Positions 1 through 8,751 of a stretch of DNA of 64,000 nt are shown here, piece by piece. Source of the stretch: Verrucomicrobiota bacterium (GTDB lineage: Bacteria; Verrucomicrobiota; Verrucomicrobiia; Opitutales; Opitutaceae); NCBI GenBank assembly GCA_023416735.1, contig JAEZGX010000038.1, forward strand, positions 62,001-126,000. The letters run 5' to 3'. The notes beneath the pieces are model-generated. The model did no database searches. It was not told the origin of the DNA and was given only the letters and a program-made list of their open reading frames with translations. The position numbers and the translations under genes are program-made. Positions within the stretch are counted from its first letter, which is position 1; every line of letters starts with the position of its first letter.

Positions 1-279
1 GCCCAAATCGCCGCCGCCGCCACGGTCCAACAACAACTCCTCACCCGTTTCGCCCAAAACGTCCGTCCCGGCGGCCTGCTCCTCTACGCCACCTGCTCCC
101 TCAGCCACGTCGAAAACGAATCCGTCATCTCCACCTTCCTCTCCACCCACCCCAACTTCACCCTTCGTCCCCCCACCCGCCCCTTCAACGCCCCCGCCTC
201 CCCTCACAGCCTCACCTTCCTCCCCGCCCTCCACAACACCGACGGCTTCTTCATCGCTCATCTCCAGCGAGACGTTTGA
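1..279 (+). CDS. RsmB/Sun-type 16S rRNA cytosine-C5 methyltransferase, C-terminal fragment
   Basis: Only the last 92 codons are in the window; the reading frame is open from base 1 and stops with TGA at 277-279. The fragment reads LLLYATCSLSHVENE followed later by HNTDGFFIAHL. The first matches the conserved YxTCSxxxxENE block of RsmB/NOP2/Sun RNA m5C methyltransferases, whose TC cysteine helps release the product. The second matches the conserved DGFF ending of the same fold. RsmB is expected to modify 16S rRNA in the cytoplasm. The N-terminal RNA-binding part and the SAM motif lie outside, so RsmB cannot be told apart from other NOP2/Sun enzymes. Confidence 0.75.
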   Translation, partial: AQIAAAATVQQQLLTRFAQNVRPGGLLLYATCSLSHVENESVISTFLSTHPNFTLRPPTRPFNAPASPHSLTFLPALHNTDGFFIAHLQRDV

Positions 280-350
280 ACTAGTCATACATTATATTAC
301 AAATCGCCGCGGCCGCTCGCACGCTCTCCTCCGCACCAGCCACTTTTCCG

Positions 351-1178
351 TTGCCGCACCCGGCTCCCGCCCAACCATCGCCCGCTACCGTGGCCGCCAC
401 CATTCCCGACTCCGAGCTCCGCATCAAACTTCGCGTCTTCGAAGGCCCGCTCGACCTGCTCCTGTTCCTCATCCGGAAAAACGAACTCGATATCTACGAC
501 ATCCCGATCGAGTCCGTCACCAAGCAATACGTCGAAACCCTCCGCGCCATGCAGGAGCTCGATCTCGACGTCGCGGGCGAGTTCTTCGTCATGGCCGCCA
601 CGTTGATGGAGATCAAAAGCCGCATGCTCCTCCCCAAGGGCATGCACGCCGTCGACCCCAACTCCGACGACGAGGAAATCGATCCGCGCTGGGACCTCGT
701 GCATCAGCTTCTTCAATACAAGAAGTTCAAGGAAGCCGCCGCCAAGCTCAACGAGCTCTCCGTCCAGCGCCAGAACCTCATGGAGCGCTTCGTCTCCTCG
801 CTCTCCTCCACCGAGACCGAGCGCCCGCTCAAGAACGTCGATCGCATCGAGCTCTGGAACGCCTTCAACATCGTTCTCCGCCGGCTCGCCGAGAAACTCG
901 TCGTCGGCGAAATCCACGACGAACAGATCACCGTCTCGGACCGCATGGAATACATCCTCGAGCGCACAAAGGCCGAGAAGACCTTCATCTTCTCCAACCT
1001 TTTCGAGGGCCCGATCACCCTCCGTAATCTCGTCGCCACCTTCCTCGCCGTCCTCGAACTCACCCGCCTCAAGCGCCTGCGCATCCGCCAGGACGAAGCG
1101 TTCTCCGACATCGTCTGCAGCGTCGTGGAAGAAATCCCACTTGAAAGCCCACCCAACCCCGACACGGTGACCGCGTGA
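351..1178 (+). CDS. scpA: segregation and condensation protein ScpA
   Basis: The 275-residue protein has the ScpA signature near its N-terminus (VFEGPLDLLLFLIRKNELDI), a helical middle and a C-terminal winged-helix-like segment (ITLRNLVATFLAVLELTRLK). ScpA is the kleisin subunit of the SMC-ScpAB complex that compacts and separates the chromosome. No scpB is next to it here. The first possible start is TTG at 351; GTG at 390 is an alternative that removes a 13-residue Pro/Ala stretch unlike the family, so the true start is uncertain. An AT-rich patch at 282-300 containing TATATT stands out against the GC-rich surroundings and may contribute to a promoter, but I see no well-spaced -35. The stop overlaps the next gene. 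Confidence 0.92.
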   Translation: MPHPAPAQPSPATVAATIPDSELRIKLRVFEGPLDLLLFLIRKNELDIYDIPIESVTKQYVETLRAMQELDLDVAGEFFVMAATLMEIKSRMLLPKGMHAVDPNSDDEEIDPRWDLVHQLLQYKKFKEAAAKLNELSVQRQNLMERFVSSLSSTETERPLKNVDRIELWNAFNIVLRRLAEKLVVGEIHDEQITVSDRMEYILERTKAEKTFIFSNLFEGPITLRNLVATFLAVLELTRLKRLRIRQDEAFSDIVCSVVEEIPLESPPNPDTVTA

Positions 1179-1426
1179 GCAAAAAAAAGAAGTCGCCGAA
1201 GCCAGCGGCGGGACTCCTTGGCATTGGTCTGGACAACGATGACGGTCACAAGCGCATCACCACCGGTGAACAATTCGCCATCGTCGGCGGCTCCGCGGAA
1301 ACCCACGAGCGCATGACCGAAACCGTCGTCAAGACGTTCGAGGAGTTGAAACACCGCGGCAAACACCTGCATCACGTCGAGCCCAAGGAACTCGCCGAAA
1401 TCATCCACCGCTCCACCCCTCGTTGA
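1175..1426 (+). CDS. small conserved-looking protein of unknown function
   Basis: An 83-residue, charged, soluble protein starting at a GTG that overlaps the scpA stop in a GTGA arrangement, so it is probably translated by coupling to scpA. It opens with a Lys/Ser tract (SKKKKSPKPAAG), followed by a predicted mixed alpha/beta stretch and a His-rich end (HRGKHLHHVEPKELAEIIH). I recognise no domain, signal peptide or membrane segment. The overlap and codon use like that of its neighbours argue for a real gene. A role linked to ScpA is only a suggestion from position. Confidence 0.6.
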   Translation: MSKKKKSPKPAAGLLGIGLDNDDGHKRITTGEQFAIVGGSAETHERMTETVVKTFEELKHRGKHLHHVEPKELAEIIHRSTPR

Positions 1427-1491
1427 TCCTCACCCAGGGCATTTGCGTCCCGCGCGTTTACCGATTCTTTCCGTCTTCAACCATCAAAACC

Positions 1492-1818
1492 ATGTCCGAA
1501 AAGATCGCTCAGCTCACCACCGATAGCTTCAAAACCACCGTCTCGTCATCCGCGACGCCCGTGCTCGTCGATTTCTGGGCGCCGTGGTGCGGCCCTTGCA
1601 AAGCGATCGCTCCCATCCTCGAAGAGCTCGCCACCGAACTCGACGGCAAACTCACCATCGCGAAGGTCAACATCGACGACCATGGCGAAGTCGCCACCGA
1701 ATACGGCATCCGCGCGATCCCGACCATGCTCCTCTTCAAAGGCGGCCAGGTCGTCGAACAACTCGTCGGCATGATGCCGAAGGCAGCCCTCAAGGCCAAA
1801 CTCGCCGCCCACGTCTGA
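1492..1818 (+). CDS. trxA: thioredoxin
   Basis: A 108-residue thioredoxin of normal length with the WAPWCGPCK active site and the cis-proline loop RAIPTML. It reduces protein disulfides in the cytoplasm with electrons from thioredoxin reductase. The frame is open further upstream to 1423, but ATG at 1492 gives the standard N-terminus (MSEKIAQLTTDSF) and the upstream residues do not look like thioredoxin. It is followed at once by a strong intrinsic terminator, so it ends its transcription unit. Confidence 0.95.
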   Translation: MSEKIAQLTTDSFKTTVSSSATPVLVDFWAPWCGPCKAIAPILEELATELDGKLTIAKVNIDDHGEVATEYGIRAIPTMLLFKGGQVVEQLVGMMPKAALKAKLAAHV

Positions 1819-1842
1819 GCCGTCGCTCTTCTTCATTCTCTC

Positions 1843-1873
1843 AGCCGCACCCTCCTCGGTGCGGCTTTTTTTG
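1843..1873 (+). terminator. intrinsic terminator of trxA
   Basis: The inverted repeat AGCCGCAC / GTGCGGCT has an 8-base loop and is followed by a run of seven T. It lies 25 bases after the trxA stop and between convergent trxA and menA. Confidence 0.85.
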
Positions 1874-1876
1874 TCC

Positions 1877-2755
1877 TTAGATCATCACACCCGCCCCGAA
1901 CAAAATCGCATACACCGCCAGCAACTTCCCGGTGTCTCCCAACAACCCGATCAATTCGCCTGCGGTCGTCGCTTCCCGCAAACGCCGCACCTGTCCCCAC
2001 GCCATCGGCAACACCAGCCACGGCAACATGCGCCACGCATTCCCTTCGCGCAGCGCAAACACCGCCGGCACCGCGAGCGCGACCGCGATCGAAAGCGCAT
2101 GCTGCCACCGCGCCGCCCGTCGCCCCAGTTTCACCACGAGCGTCCGCTTCCCCGCCGCCGCATCGGTCTCCACGTCGCGATAATTGTTCACCACCAAAAT
2201 ATTCGCCGCGAGCAATCCCACCGCCGTTCCCGCCAGCACCGCCTCTCCCGTCCACGCTCCCGCCTGCACGAAGTAAGTCGCCCCCACCGCCACCAGCCCG
2301 AAAAACAAAAATACGAACACGTCTCCAAGTCCGTGATACGCCAGCGGAAACGGCCCGCCCGTATAAGCGATTCCACACACGATGCTCGCCACGCCAATCG
2401 CCAGCAGCCACGGCCCGCCCCACCACAAAAGTCCGCACCCACACACAAACGCCGCGGCAAACACGCCCCACATCGCCGCCTTCATCGTCGTCGGCGTGAT
2501 CAATCCCGCCGCCACCGCGCGTCGCGGTCCCACGCGCGCCGCCGTATCCGCGCCTTTCACAAAATCATAGTAGTCGTTCGCGAAATTTGTCCCGATCTGC
2601 ACGAGCAGCGCAAATCCCAGACAAAGCCCCGCCGCTGCCGGATCGAACATCCCATCCCGCCACGCCAGCGCCGCGCCCACGACCACCGGTGCAATCGCCG
2701 CCGGCAAGGTCCGCGGCCGCGCCGCACTCCACCACACCTGCAGGTTCGCCGCCAT
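1877..2755 (-). CDS. menA: 1,4-dihydroxy-2-naphthoate polyprenyltransferase (MenA)
   Basis: A 292-residue integral membrane protein of the UbiA superfamily. The first Asp-rich motif reads NFANDYYDF and the second DVETDAAAGKRTL; these bind the Mg-diphosphate of the prenyl donor and are typical of MenA. The N-terminal WWSAARPRTLPAA block also fits MenA. It attaches a polyprenyl chain to DHNA, the membrane step of menaquinone synthesis. The frame continues upstream to 2995, but ATG at 2755 is the family start. It overlaps the stop of the upstream membrane-protein gene, so the two are translationally coupled. No other men gene is in the window. Confidence 0.9.
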   Translation of the reverse strand: MAANLQVWWSAARPRTLPAAIAPVVVGAALAWRDGMFDPAAAGLCLGFALLVQIGTNFANDYYDFVKGADTAARVGPRRAVAAGLITPTTMKAAMWGVFAAAFVCGCGLLWWGGPWLLAIGVASIVCGIAYTGGPFPLAYHGLGDVFVFLFFGLVAVGATYFVQAGAWTGEAVLAGTAVGLLAANILVVNNYRDVETDAAAGKRTLVVKLGRRAARWQHALSIAVALAVPAVFALREGNAWRMLPWLVLPMAWGQVRRLREATTAGELIGLLGDTGKLLAVYAILFGAGVMI

Positions 2756-3417
2756 CACGCCTTCACGCGTTTCGTGAACATCCCCAGCCTCCGCCGGCTC
2801 AGCAAACTCATCGCCACCGGCAAAAACATGAACGCCGCCGTCACAAACGGCAGACGCGAGCCCACGCCGTGAAACACCACGCCGAAGGTCAGCACCAGCA
2901 AGGCTTGGATGCTCAACAACGCTCCCGGCCCCGGCAGCACGCGATGAATCGACCAAACCAGCCCCATCGCAAACAGCGTCGGATACACACCGCACATCCC
3001 GAGCGACAACCCGGACAAATAGAAAATCGGCGCATACAGACTGATGCGATGCTCATAGCGCAGCGTCTGCACCATCACGCCGACAAGCAGCACCCCCGCC
3101 TGCACCAGGCCCACGAGTTGCGTCGCTTCAATGAGATCGGCCTCCACCGCCGCCTTCGCCACGCCCGGCCACGTCCCCAGCAACACCGCACTGCCCAGCG
3201 CCGCTCGAACGAAATCGATGTAATTGCGCGGCTTCAGGATCTCCACGCGCAAGCTCACCCGCGCGTCCGTCGGATCCGAACTTCGCGCCAAATTCTCGCG
3301 CATCCGCCGCCGCCCCGACCGCCCGGACCTCGCACGGCCTCGACCCCAGCGCAACACCTGGCGCGGCAACCACAACAACAGCAACGCCGGAAGAAATTGA
3401 AGCCAGTGGATCGTCAC
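2755..3417 (-). CDS. membrane protein of unknown function, upstream partner of menA
   Basis: A 220-residue protein with an N-terminal membrane segment (LPALLLLWLPRQVL), a basic cytoplasmic stretch rich in Arg, and about four further hydrophobic segments. Its stop overlaps the menA start in an ATGA arrangement, so the pair forms one unit. I do not recognise a family. Co-transcription suggests a role with menaquinone or another membrane process, but nothing in the sequence proves it. Confidence 0.65.
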   Translation of the reverse strand: MTIHWLQFLPALLLLWLPRQVLRWGRGRARSGRSGRRRMRENLARSSDPTDARVSLRVEILKPRNYIDFVRAALGSAVLLGTWPGVAKAAVEADLIEATQLVGLVQAGVLLVGVMVQTLRYEHRISLYAPIFYLSGLSLGMCGVYPTLFAMGLVWSIHRVLPGPGALLSIQALLVLTFGVVFHGVGSRLPFVTAAFMFLPVAMSLLSRRRLGMFTKRVKA

Positions 3418-3478
3418 GCGTGCGCGGCATCGAAGATCGCCGCCGATCCCCTGTCAAAAGCTTCGTCTTTCTGTTCGT

Positions 3479-3754
3479 TCAGCGAATTTCAAATCCACTG
3501 AACTGCGCCTCGCGCATCTGGCTGCCGCGTTCCGTTTTCCGCACATACCCGTGCATCCGCTCCTCCACGGCCGACACAAACGCCTCCACCTCTGCCGGCC
3601 TCCCTTCCACTTCGATCTGCACGCGCCCGTCCAACAGATTCTTTACATAACCCGCGACTTCGAACTCTCGCGCCACTTGCATCGTCGTGTAGCGAAAGCC
3701 CACGCCTTGCACATGCCCCGAGAAGTAAACGGTTTCGTGCCGCACCAATGCCAT
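3479..3754 (-). CDS. acyP: acylphosphatase
   Basis: A 91-residue acylphosphatase of standard length. It carries the substrate-binding loop GHVQGVGFRY and the conserved block VAGYVKNLLDGRVQIEVEG, whose Asn takes part in catalysis. The enzyme hydrolyses carboxyl-phosphate bonds in small acyl phosphates. The frame extends upstream, but ATG at 3754 gives the family N-terminus (MALVRHETVYFSG). Confidence 0.93.
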   Translation of the reverse strand: MALVRHETVYFSGHVQGVGFRYTTMQVAREFEVAGYVKNLLDGRVQIEVEGRPAEVEAFVSAVEERMHGYVRKTERGSQMREAQFSGFEIR

Positions 3755-3900
3755 GTTTAGAAATTCAGCATCGCTCCTAAACCGCTTCAACCTGCAAAAA
3801 CCAAATCTCTCTCGGCCCGGCACCCCTCAGGGTTTTGACGATGCTTGGACAGGTTTTGATTTGCGTTTCCCCACCCCCGGCCTTCGTTTTGGCCTACCGA

Positions 3901-4578
3901 ATGAGCAATTTCGATTCTGACGGAGGTCAGGAAAACGAGTGGGAAGATCGCGGCGACCTGGCTTGGAACGAGTTCGATTGGGAGCGTTATCTCCGTGAGC
4001 AGGACGAAGCGGTGCATCGCTATCTCGGATTCTACGAGGCCTGCAAAAACAGCACTGATCGTATCGACGATGTCGCCGAGTTGATGAACTGGGGCTCTAG
4101 CAACCAGAACGACGACGACGATGATGACGACGATGATGACGAAGAGTCGGAAGACTTCGCCGAAGGCAGCGATGTCTACACGTTGCACAAGAATCCCATC
4201 TTCGTTTCCACCAAAGCGCTTTATCTCAGCCTCTCGCGCCAGTGGGAATTCGCCGCCGGGGACCACGCCAAAGTCCCCCAGCCACTCGCGCTCGCCCTTC
4301 TCTCCTCGCTGCATCGCGGCGAAGAACAGGCCGTGCAGGCGATCCACGCGCTTGATTTCGGCGATTACGCGATGGCCGTCAGCCTCTTCAAGCGCGCCCT
4401 CAGCGCTTTGAACGGCACCCTCGCTCTCCTCAACGAATCTTCCGCTGTCTCGCACCGCACCGTCGCCGCCTATCGCGAAAGCGCGCTCCCGCGCCTATTC
4501 GATCTTCGCGAAATCTGGCTGCGCGTCGTGCACGAGTGCCGCGAAGAGCTTGAGCGTCCCATCGACGGCGAAAGCTAA
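3901..4578 (+). CDS. acidic protein of unknown function with a ten-aspartate tract
   Basis: A 225-residue soluble protein. The N-terminal third is strongly acidic (SDGGQENEWEDRGD) and includes ten consecutive Asp at residues 71-80, coded by mixed GAC and GAT at 4111-4140 and followed by EESED. The C-terminal half is helical and may form a TPR-like or four-helix fold (LDFGDYAMAVSLFKRALSAL). ATG at 3901 is preferred over the earlier frame opening at 3835, whose residues are hydrophobic and unlike the rest. No family recognised. Its codon use matches the neighbours. Confidence 0.6.
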   Translation: MSNFDSDGGQENEWEDRGDLAWNEFDWERYLREQDEAVHRYLGFYEACKNSTDRIDDVAELMNWGSSNQNDDDDDDDDDDEESEDFAEGSDVYTLHKNPIFVSTKALYLSLSRQWEFAAGDHAKVPQPLALALLSSLHRGEEQAVQAIHALDFGDYAMAVSLFKRALSALNGTLALLNESSAVSHRTVAAYRESALPRLFDLREIWLRVVHECREELERPIDGES

Positions 4579-4642
4579 GAAGATGCGGAAATCCGCCTTG
4601 CACTTTCGCGAGGCGGCGTTTGCCTCGCCGAACTCCTATTTT

Positions 4643-4735
4643 GGAGGGGTGGCCGAGTGGTCTAAGGCAGTTCTTTGCTAAAGAACCGTAGTGGCAAAAC
4701 CGCTACCGGAGGTTCGAATCCTCTCCCCTCCGCCA
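4643..4735 (+). tRNA. tRNA-Ser(GCU)
   Basis: A 93-base class II tRNA with acceptor stem GGAGGGG/CCCCTCC, anticodon stem GTTCT/AGAAC, loop TTGCTAA with anticodon GCT at 4677-4679, a long variable arm around 4687-4708, the T-loop GGTTCGAATCC and an encoded CCA at 4733-4735. It reads the serine codons AGC and AGU. A GC hairpin at 4608-4628 lies between it and the upstream gene. Confidence 0.97.
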
Positions 4736-4744
4736 GTTTAAATG

Positions 4745-4773
4745 AAAAACCCGCGCTTCCGGCGCGGGTTTTT
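4745..4773. terminator. bidirectional intrinsic terminator between tRNA-Ser and ahcY
   Basis: CCCGCGC / GCGCGGG with a 5-base loop, flanked by AAAAA on the left and TTTTT on the right, so it can end transcription from tRNA-Ser on the plus strand and from ahcY on the minus strand. Confidence 0.85.
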
Positions 4774-4786
4774 CGTTTTGCAAAAC

Positions 4787-6217
4787 TCAATACCGGTAGT
4801 GATCCGGCTTGTAAGGTCCCTCGACCGGCACGCCGAGATAGTCCGCCTGATCCTTCGTCAGCGTCGTCAGCTTCGCGCCAATCTTTTCCAGGTGCAGCCG
4901 CGCCACTTCCTCATCGAGGTGCTTCGGCAAGCGATACACCCCAATCGCGTAGGTGTCCTTGTTCTTCCAAAGATCGATCTGCGCCAGGGTCTGATTCGTG
5001 AAGCTGTTCGACATCACGAACGAGGGATGCCCCGTCGCGCAGCCGAGATTCACCAACCGGCCTTCCGCCAGCAGATAAATGCTCTTCCCGTTCGGGAAGG
5101 TATACATGTCGTATTGCGGCTTCACATTCGTCCGCTTCGCATCCGACCCATTCAGCCGGTCAACTTGGATCTCGTTGTCGAAGTGGCCGATGTTGCAGAC
5201 GATCGCCTGGTCTTTCATCCCGCGCATGTGCTCGAGCGTGATGATGTCCTTGTTGCCGGTCGTGGTCACATAAATGTCCGCCACGCCGAGCGTGCTTTCG
5301 ATGGTGTTGACCTCGAATCCTTCCATCGCCGCCTGCAACGCATTGATCGGATCGACTTCTGTCACAATCACCCGCGCGCCGAAACCTTTGAGCGAATGCG
5401 CCGAGCCTTTGCCCACGTCGCCATAACCGCACACGCACGCCACTTTGCCCGCGATCATGACATCCGTCGCGCGCTTCAAACCGTCGGCGAGCGACTCGCG
5501 ACAGCCATAGAGATTGTCGAATTTCGACTTCGTCACCGAGTCGTTCACGTTGATCGCCGGCACGCGCAGTTTGCCCTTCTCGAGCATCTGGTAAAGCCGG
5601 TGCACGCCCGTCGTCGTCTCCTCCGACACGCCGCGCCATTCCTTGGCGAGCGTCGTCCAACGCAACGGATCTTGCGCATGCACTTTCTTGAGGAGGTTCT
5701 TGATCACCTGCTCTTCGTGCGACGCCGACGGCGTATTCACCCAATCGCTACCTTCCTCGAGCTCGCAGCCTTTGTGGAGCAACAGCGTCACGTCGCCGCC
5801 GTCGTCCACAACGAGCTGCGGGCCTTTTCCATTCGGAAACGAGATCGCGTGCAACGTCAGATCCCAATACTCCTCGAGCGTTTCGCCCTTCCACGCGAAC
5901 ACCGGCACGCCCGCTTTCGCGATCGCCGCCGCCGCATGGTCCTGCGTCGAAAAAATGTTGCACGACGCCCAGCGCACGTCCGCGCCAAGCTCGGTCAGCG
6001 TCTCGATCAACACCGCCGTCTGGATCGTCATGTGCAACGATCCCGTGATGCGCACGCCTTGAAGCGGCTTCGAGGGACCGAACTTTTTGCGCACGGCCAT
6101 CAGGCCGGGCATCTCATGTTCGGCGATCGCGATCTCTTTGCGCCCCCATTCGGCGAGCGAGATGTCTTTGACGAGATAGTTCGGCGCCTTGTCGGCGGTG
6201 GCAGAGGAATTCGACAT
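4787..6217 (-). CDS. ahcY: adenosylhomocysteinase (S-adenosylhomocysteine hydrolase)
   Basis: A 476-residue SAH hydrolase of the long bacterial form. It has the NAD-binding loop VCGYGDVGKGSA, the conserved TGNKDIITLEHM segment, and the typical C-terminus GPYKPDHYRY whose Lys and Tyr reach the neighbouring subunit's cofactor. It splits SAH to adenosine and homocysteine in the cytoplasm, removing the inhibitor left by SAM-dependent methylations. It lies 21 bases after metK on the same strand, so SAM synthesis and SAH removal are probably co-transcribed. ATG at 6217 is the start. Confidence 0.97.
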   Translation of the reverse strand: MSNSSATADKAPNYLVKDISLAEWGRKEIAIAEHEMPGLMAVRKKFGPSKPLQGVRITGSLHMTIQTAVLIETLTELGADVRWASCNIFSTQDHAAAAIAKAGVPVFAWKGETLEEYWDLTLHAISFPNGKGPQLVVDDGGDVTLLLHKGCELEEGSDWVNTPSASHEEQVIKNLLKKVHAQDPLRWTTLAKEWRGVSEETTTGVHRLYQMLEKGKLRVPAINVNDSVTKSKFDNLYGCRESLADGLKRATDVMIAGKVACVCGYGDVGKGSAHSLKGFGARVIVTEVDPINALQAAMEGFEVNTIESTLGVADIYVTTTGNKDIITLEHMRGMKDQAIVCNIGHFDNEIQVDRLNGSDAKRTNVKPQYDMYTFPNGKSIYLLAEGRLVNLGCATGHPSFVMSNSFTNQTLAQIDLWKNKDTYAIGVYRLPKHLDEEVARLHLEKIGAKLTTLTKDQADYLGVPVEGPYKPDHYRY

Positions 6218-6238
6218 GATGTTGCGAAACGTTGGTCG

Positions 6239-7411
6239 TTACTTGATCGCGGCGCGCAATTCGGCCGCCTTGTTGGTCTTTTCCCACGGCAGCCCGGCCT
6301 TGCCGAAATGCCCGTAGTTCGTCGTCTGCCGGTAAATCGGCCGCAACAGATTGAGCTGCGCCACGATGTCCGCCGGCTTGAAGCTGAAAACTTTCTGCAC
6401 GGCCGCCGTGATCTGCTCGTCCGACACGCCCGTCTTCGCCGTGCCAAAGGTGTCCACGCGCACCGACACCGGTTGCGGGTGCCCGATCGCGTAGGCGAAT
6501 TGGATCTCCGCGTGCGATGCGAGTCCCGCCGCCACGATGTTCTTCGCCACCCAGCGGCCCATGTAAGCCGCCGAACGGTCCACCTTCGAGGGATCCTTGC
6601 CCGAAAACGCGCCGCCGCCGTGACGCCCCCAGCCGCCGTAAGTATCCACAATGATCTTACGCCCGGTCAGGCCCGAATCGCCCTGCGGCCCGCCCACCAC
6701 GAAACGACCCGTGGGATTGATCAAATACTCCGTCTTCTTGTTTAGCATCGAGGCCGGGATCACCTTCTTGATCACTTTTTCGATGAGATACTTCTCGATC
6801 TTCGCATGCTCCACCTCCGCCGTGTGCTGCGTCGAAATCACGACGTTCACCACTTCGACGGGTTTGTCGTTCTCATAGCGAATCGAGACCTGCGACTTCG
6901 CGTCCGGCCGCAGCCAGTTCGCCGCGCCGCTCTTGCGGATCTTCGTCAGCTCACGGCCAAGACGATGCGCGAAAATGATCGGTGTCGGCATCAATTCCGG
7001 CGTCTCGTTGCACGCGTATCCAAACATGATGCCTTGGTCGCCCGCCCCTTGCTCCGCCGTTTTCTTCCCTTTCGCCTTCTTGGCATCGACGCCTTGCGCG
7101 ATGTCCGGCGACTGGCGCGTCAGGTAGTTGTTGATGAACACCTGATCGGCGTGAAACACGTCGTCGTTGTTCACGTAGCCGATGTCGCGAATCGCCGCCC
7201 GCACGATCGCTTCGTAATTCAGTTTCGCCTGCGTCGTGATTTCCCCCGCGAGAATCACCATGTTCGATTTCACCATGGTCTCGCACGCCACACGGCTGAA
7301 CCGATCCTGCGCGAGACAGGCATCCAGCACGCTATCGGAAATCAGGTCAGCAACCTTGTCCGGATGGCCTTCGCCCACGGATTCAGAGGAAAAAACGAAT
7401 GAGTTCGCCAT
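6239..7411 (-). CDS. metK: S-adenosylmethionine synthetase
   Basis: A 390-residue methionine adenosyltransferase with SVGEGHPDKVAD at the N-terminus, GAGDQGIMFGYACNETPE in the middle and GGGAFSGKDPSKVDRSAAY near the C-terminus; together these bind ATP, methionine and metals. It makes SAM in the cytoplasm. The frame is open upstream to 7606, but ATG at 7411 gives the expected MANSFVFSSESVGEGHP start. First gene of the metK-ahcY pair. I looked in 7412-7590 for a SAM- or SAH-type riboswitch and could not recognise one. Confidence 0.97.
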   Translation of the reverse strand: MANSFVFSSESVGEGHPDKVADLISDSVLDACLAQDRFSRVACETMVKSNMVILAGEITTQAKLNYEAIVRAAIRDIGYVNNDDVFHADQVFINNYLTRQSPDIAQGVDAKKAKGKKTAEQGAGDQGIMFGYACNETPELMPTPIIFAHRLGRELTKIRKSGAANWLRPDAKSQVSIRYENDKPVEVVNVVISTQHTAEVEHAKIEKYLIEKVIKKVIPASMLNKKTEYLINPTGRFVVGGPQGDSGLTGRKIIVDTYGGWGRHGGGAFSGKDPSKVDRSAAYMGRWVAKNIVAAGLASHAEIQFAYAIGHPQPVSVRVDTFGTAKTGVSDEQITAAVQKVFSFKPADIVAQLNLLRPIYRQTTNYGHFGKAGLPWEKTNKAAELRAAIK

Positions 7412-7590
7412 AAGGGGAGCCGCGACAACACACACGCCGTCGTCCTCAGGCAAGTGCAATATCAACGTATTCCTATTTCGTGATGCAAAAGGATCGATCG
7501 CGCTCCCGCAGCCAGCGCGTCGCATCGCGAGCGCGTCAATTGCACCCTTGCGTGACCCTGCATCGCCCCTAAATCTCCGCGCACTTCCTC

Positions 7591-8751
7591 GTGTCGACGA
7601 CCCCATCTCCGATGGAGCAGCCCCACACTTCCGGCCCCAACCTCATCGGCCGCCGGATCCTCATCATCGACGACGATCGGCTCAACATCCGCATCCTCAG
7701 CGGCATCCTCAAAAAACAGGGCTACGTCCTGGCCGAGGCCGACTCCGGCGAACGCGCGCTTGAGGTCTACCCCGAGTTCAAGCCCAACCTCGTCCTCCTC
7801 GACGTGATGATGCCCGGGATCAACGGGTTCGAAACTTGCCGCGCCCTCAAGCAGCAATACGGCGACGACTGCGCCCCCATCGTTTTCATCACCGCGAAAA
7901 ACGAATCCGCCGATGTCATCGAAGGCCTCTCCGCCGGGGGCGTCGATTATCTCCCCAAACCTTTCCAAACCCGCGAGGTCGTCGCGCGCATCCGCACCCA
8001 CCTGCACAGCCAGCTCCTCACCGAACAGCAAAAGCTGCTCGTCGATCAGCTCAGCAAAGCCAATGCCGCCAAGAACCGCTTCCTCGGCATGGCCGCGCAC
8101 GACCTGCGCAATCCCCTCGCCTCGATCCGCGGCCTCGCCGAATTCCTCCGCGATGGCGTCGTCGGCGAGCTCACCCCCGACCAGCTCGATCTCATCAACA
8201 CCATTCACACCGCGAGCCAGTCCATGCTCACCATGGTCAACGAGCTCCTCGACGTGGCGACCATCGAAGCCGGCGAACTGAAGCTGACCACCGAGCGCCA
8301 CAACCTCGCCGAGCTCATCGAAAAAGCCGTCTATCTCGCCAACATCGACGCCGCGAAAAAGCACACCCACATCGCTTTCACTCCGCCTGCGCGCCCATGC
8401 GAGGCGCCGATCGACGCCGCGAAAATTCAGCAGGTCATCAACAATCTCCTCAGCAACGCCGTTAAATATTCCCCGCCCGGCTCGAAGATCGCCGTCGAAC
8501 TTCACGCCCGCGAAAACGCCTGCAGCTTCGGCGTGAAAGATCAGGGCCCCGGCATTCCGGAAAACGAACGCGACCAACTCTTCAAAGACTTCGGCCGCCT
8601 CTCCGTCCAACCCACCGGCGGCGAAAAGAGCACGGGCTTGGGCCTCGCCATCTGCCGCAAGATCGTCGAGGCTCACCGCGGCACCATCGTCGCCGAAAAC
8701 CTTCCCGCCGGCGGTTGCGAATTCCGGGTCACGCTTCCTCTCGCTTCATGA
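7591..8751 (+). CDS. hybrid sensor kinase with N-terminal receiver (REC-HisKA-HATPase)
   Basis: A 386-residue cytoplasmic protein with no membrane segment. Residues 22-138 form a receiver domain with phospho-acceptor Asp71 (NLVLLDVMMPG) and conserved Lys123 (LPKPF). A HisKA domain follows with phospho-His170 (MAAHDLRNP), then an ATPase domain with N-box INNLLSNAVKY and a G-box at STGLGLAICR. The receiver-first order suggests a kinase controlled by phosphorylation rather than by a bound ligand. GTG at 7591 is the longest start; ATG at 7612 is equally possible and still precedes the domain. Its stop overlaps the next gene (ATGA), a CheY-like regulator that is the likely partner. Confidence 0.9.
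   Translation: MSTTPSPMEQPHTSGPNLIGRRILIIDDDRLNIRILSGILKKQGYVLAEADSGERALEVYPEFKPNLVLLDVMMPGINGFETCRALKQQYGDDCAPIVFITAKNESADVIEGLSAGGVDYLPKPFQTREVVARIRTHLHSQLLTEQQKLLVDQLSKANAAKNRFLGMAAHDLRNPLASIRGLAEFLRDGVVGELTPDQLDLINTIHTASQSMLTMVNELLDVATIEAGELKLTTERHNLAELIEKAVYLANIDAAKKHTHIAFTPPARPCEAPIDAAKIQQVINNLLSNAVKYSPPGSKIAVELHARENACSFGVKDQGPGIPENERDQLFKDFGRLSVQPTGGEKSTGLGLAICRKIVEAHRGTIVAENLPAGGCEFRVTLPLAS

Noticed and set aside
4608..4628. GCGAGGC/GCCTCGC hairpin before tRNA-Ser as a terminator
   Set aside because: There is no clear T-run directly after the stem; only a weak ATTTT follows.
4742..6745. 667-codon plus-strand frame across ahcY and metK
   Set aside because: Arg-rich shadow of two well-conserved minus-strand enzymes, and it starts inside the terminator.
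7412..7590. Possible SAM or SAH riboswitch before metK-ahcY
   Set aside because: I could not recognise the conserved core of any known class; a covariance-model search would be needed.
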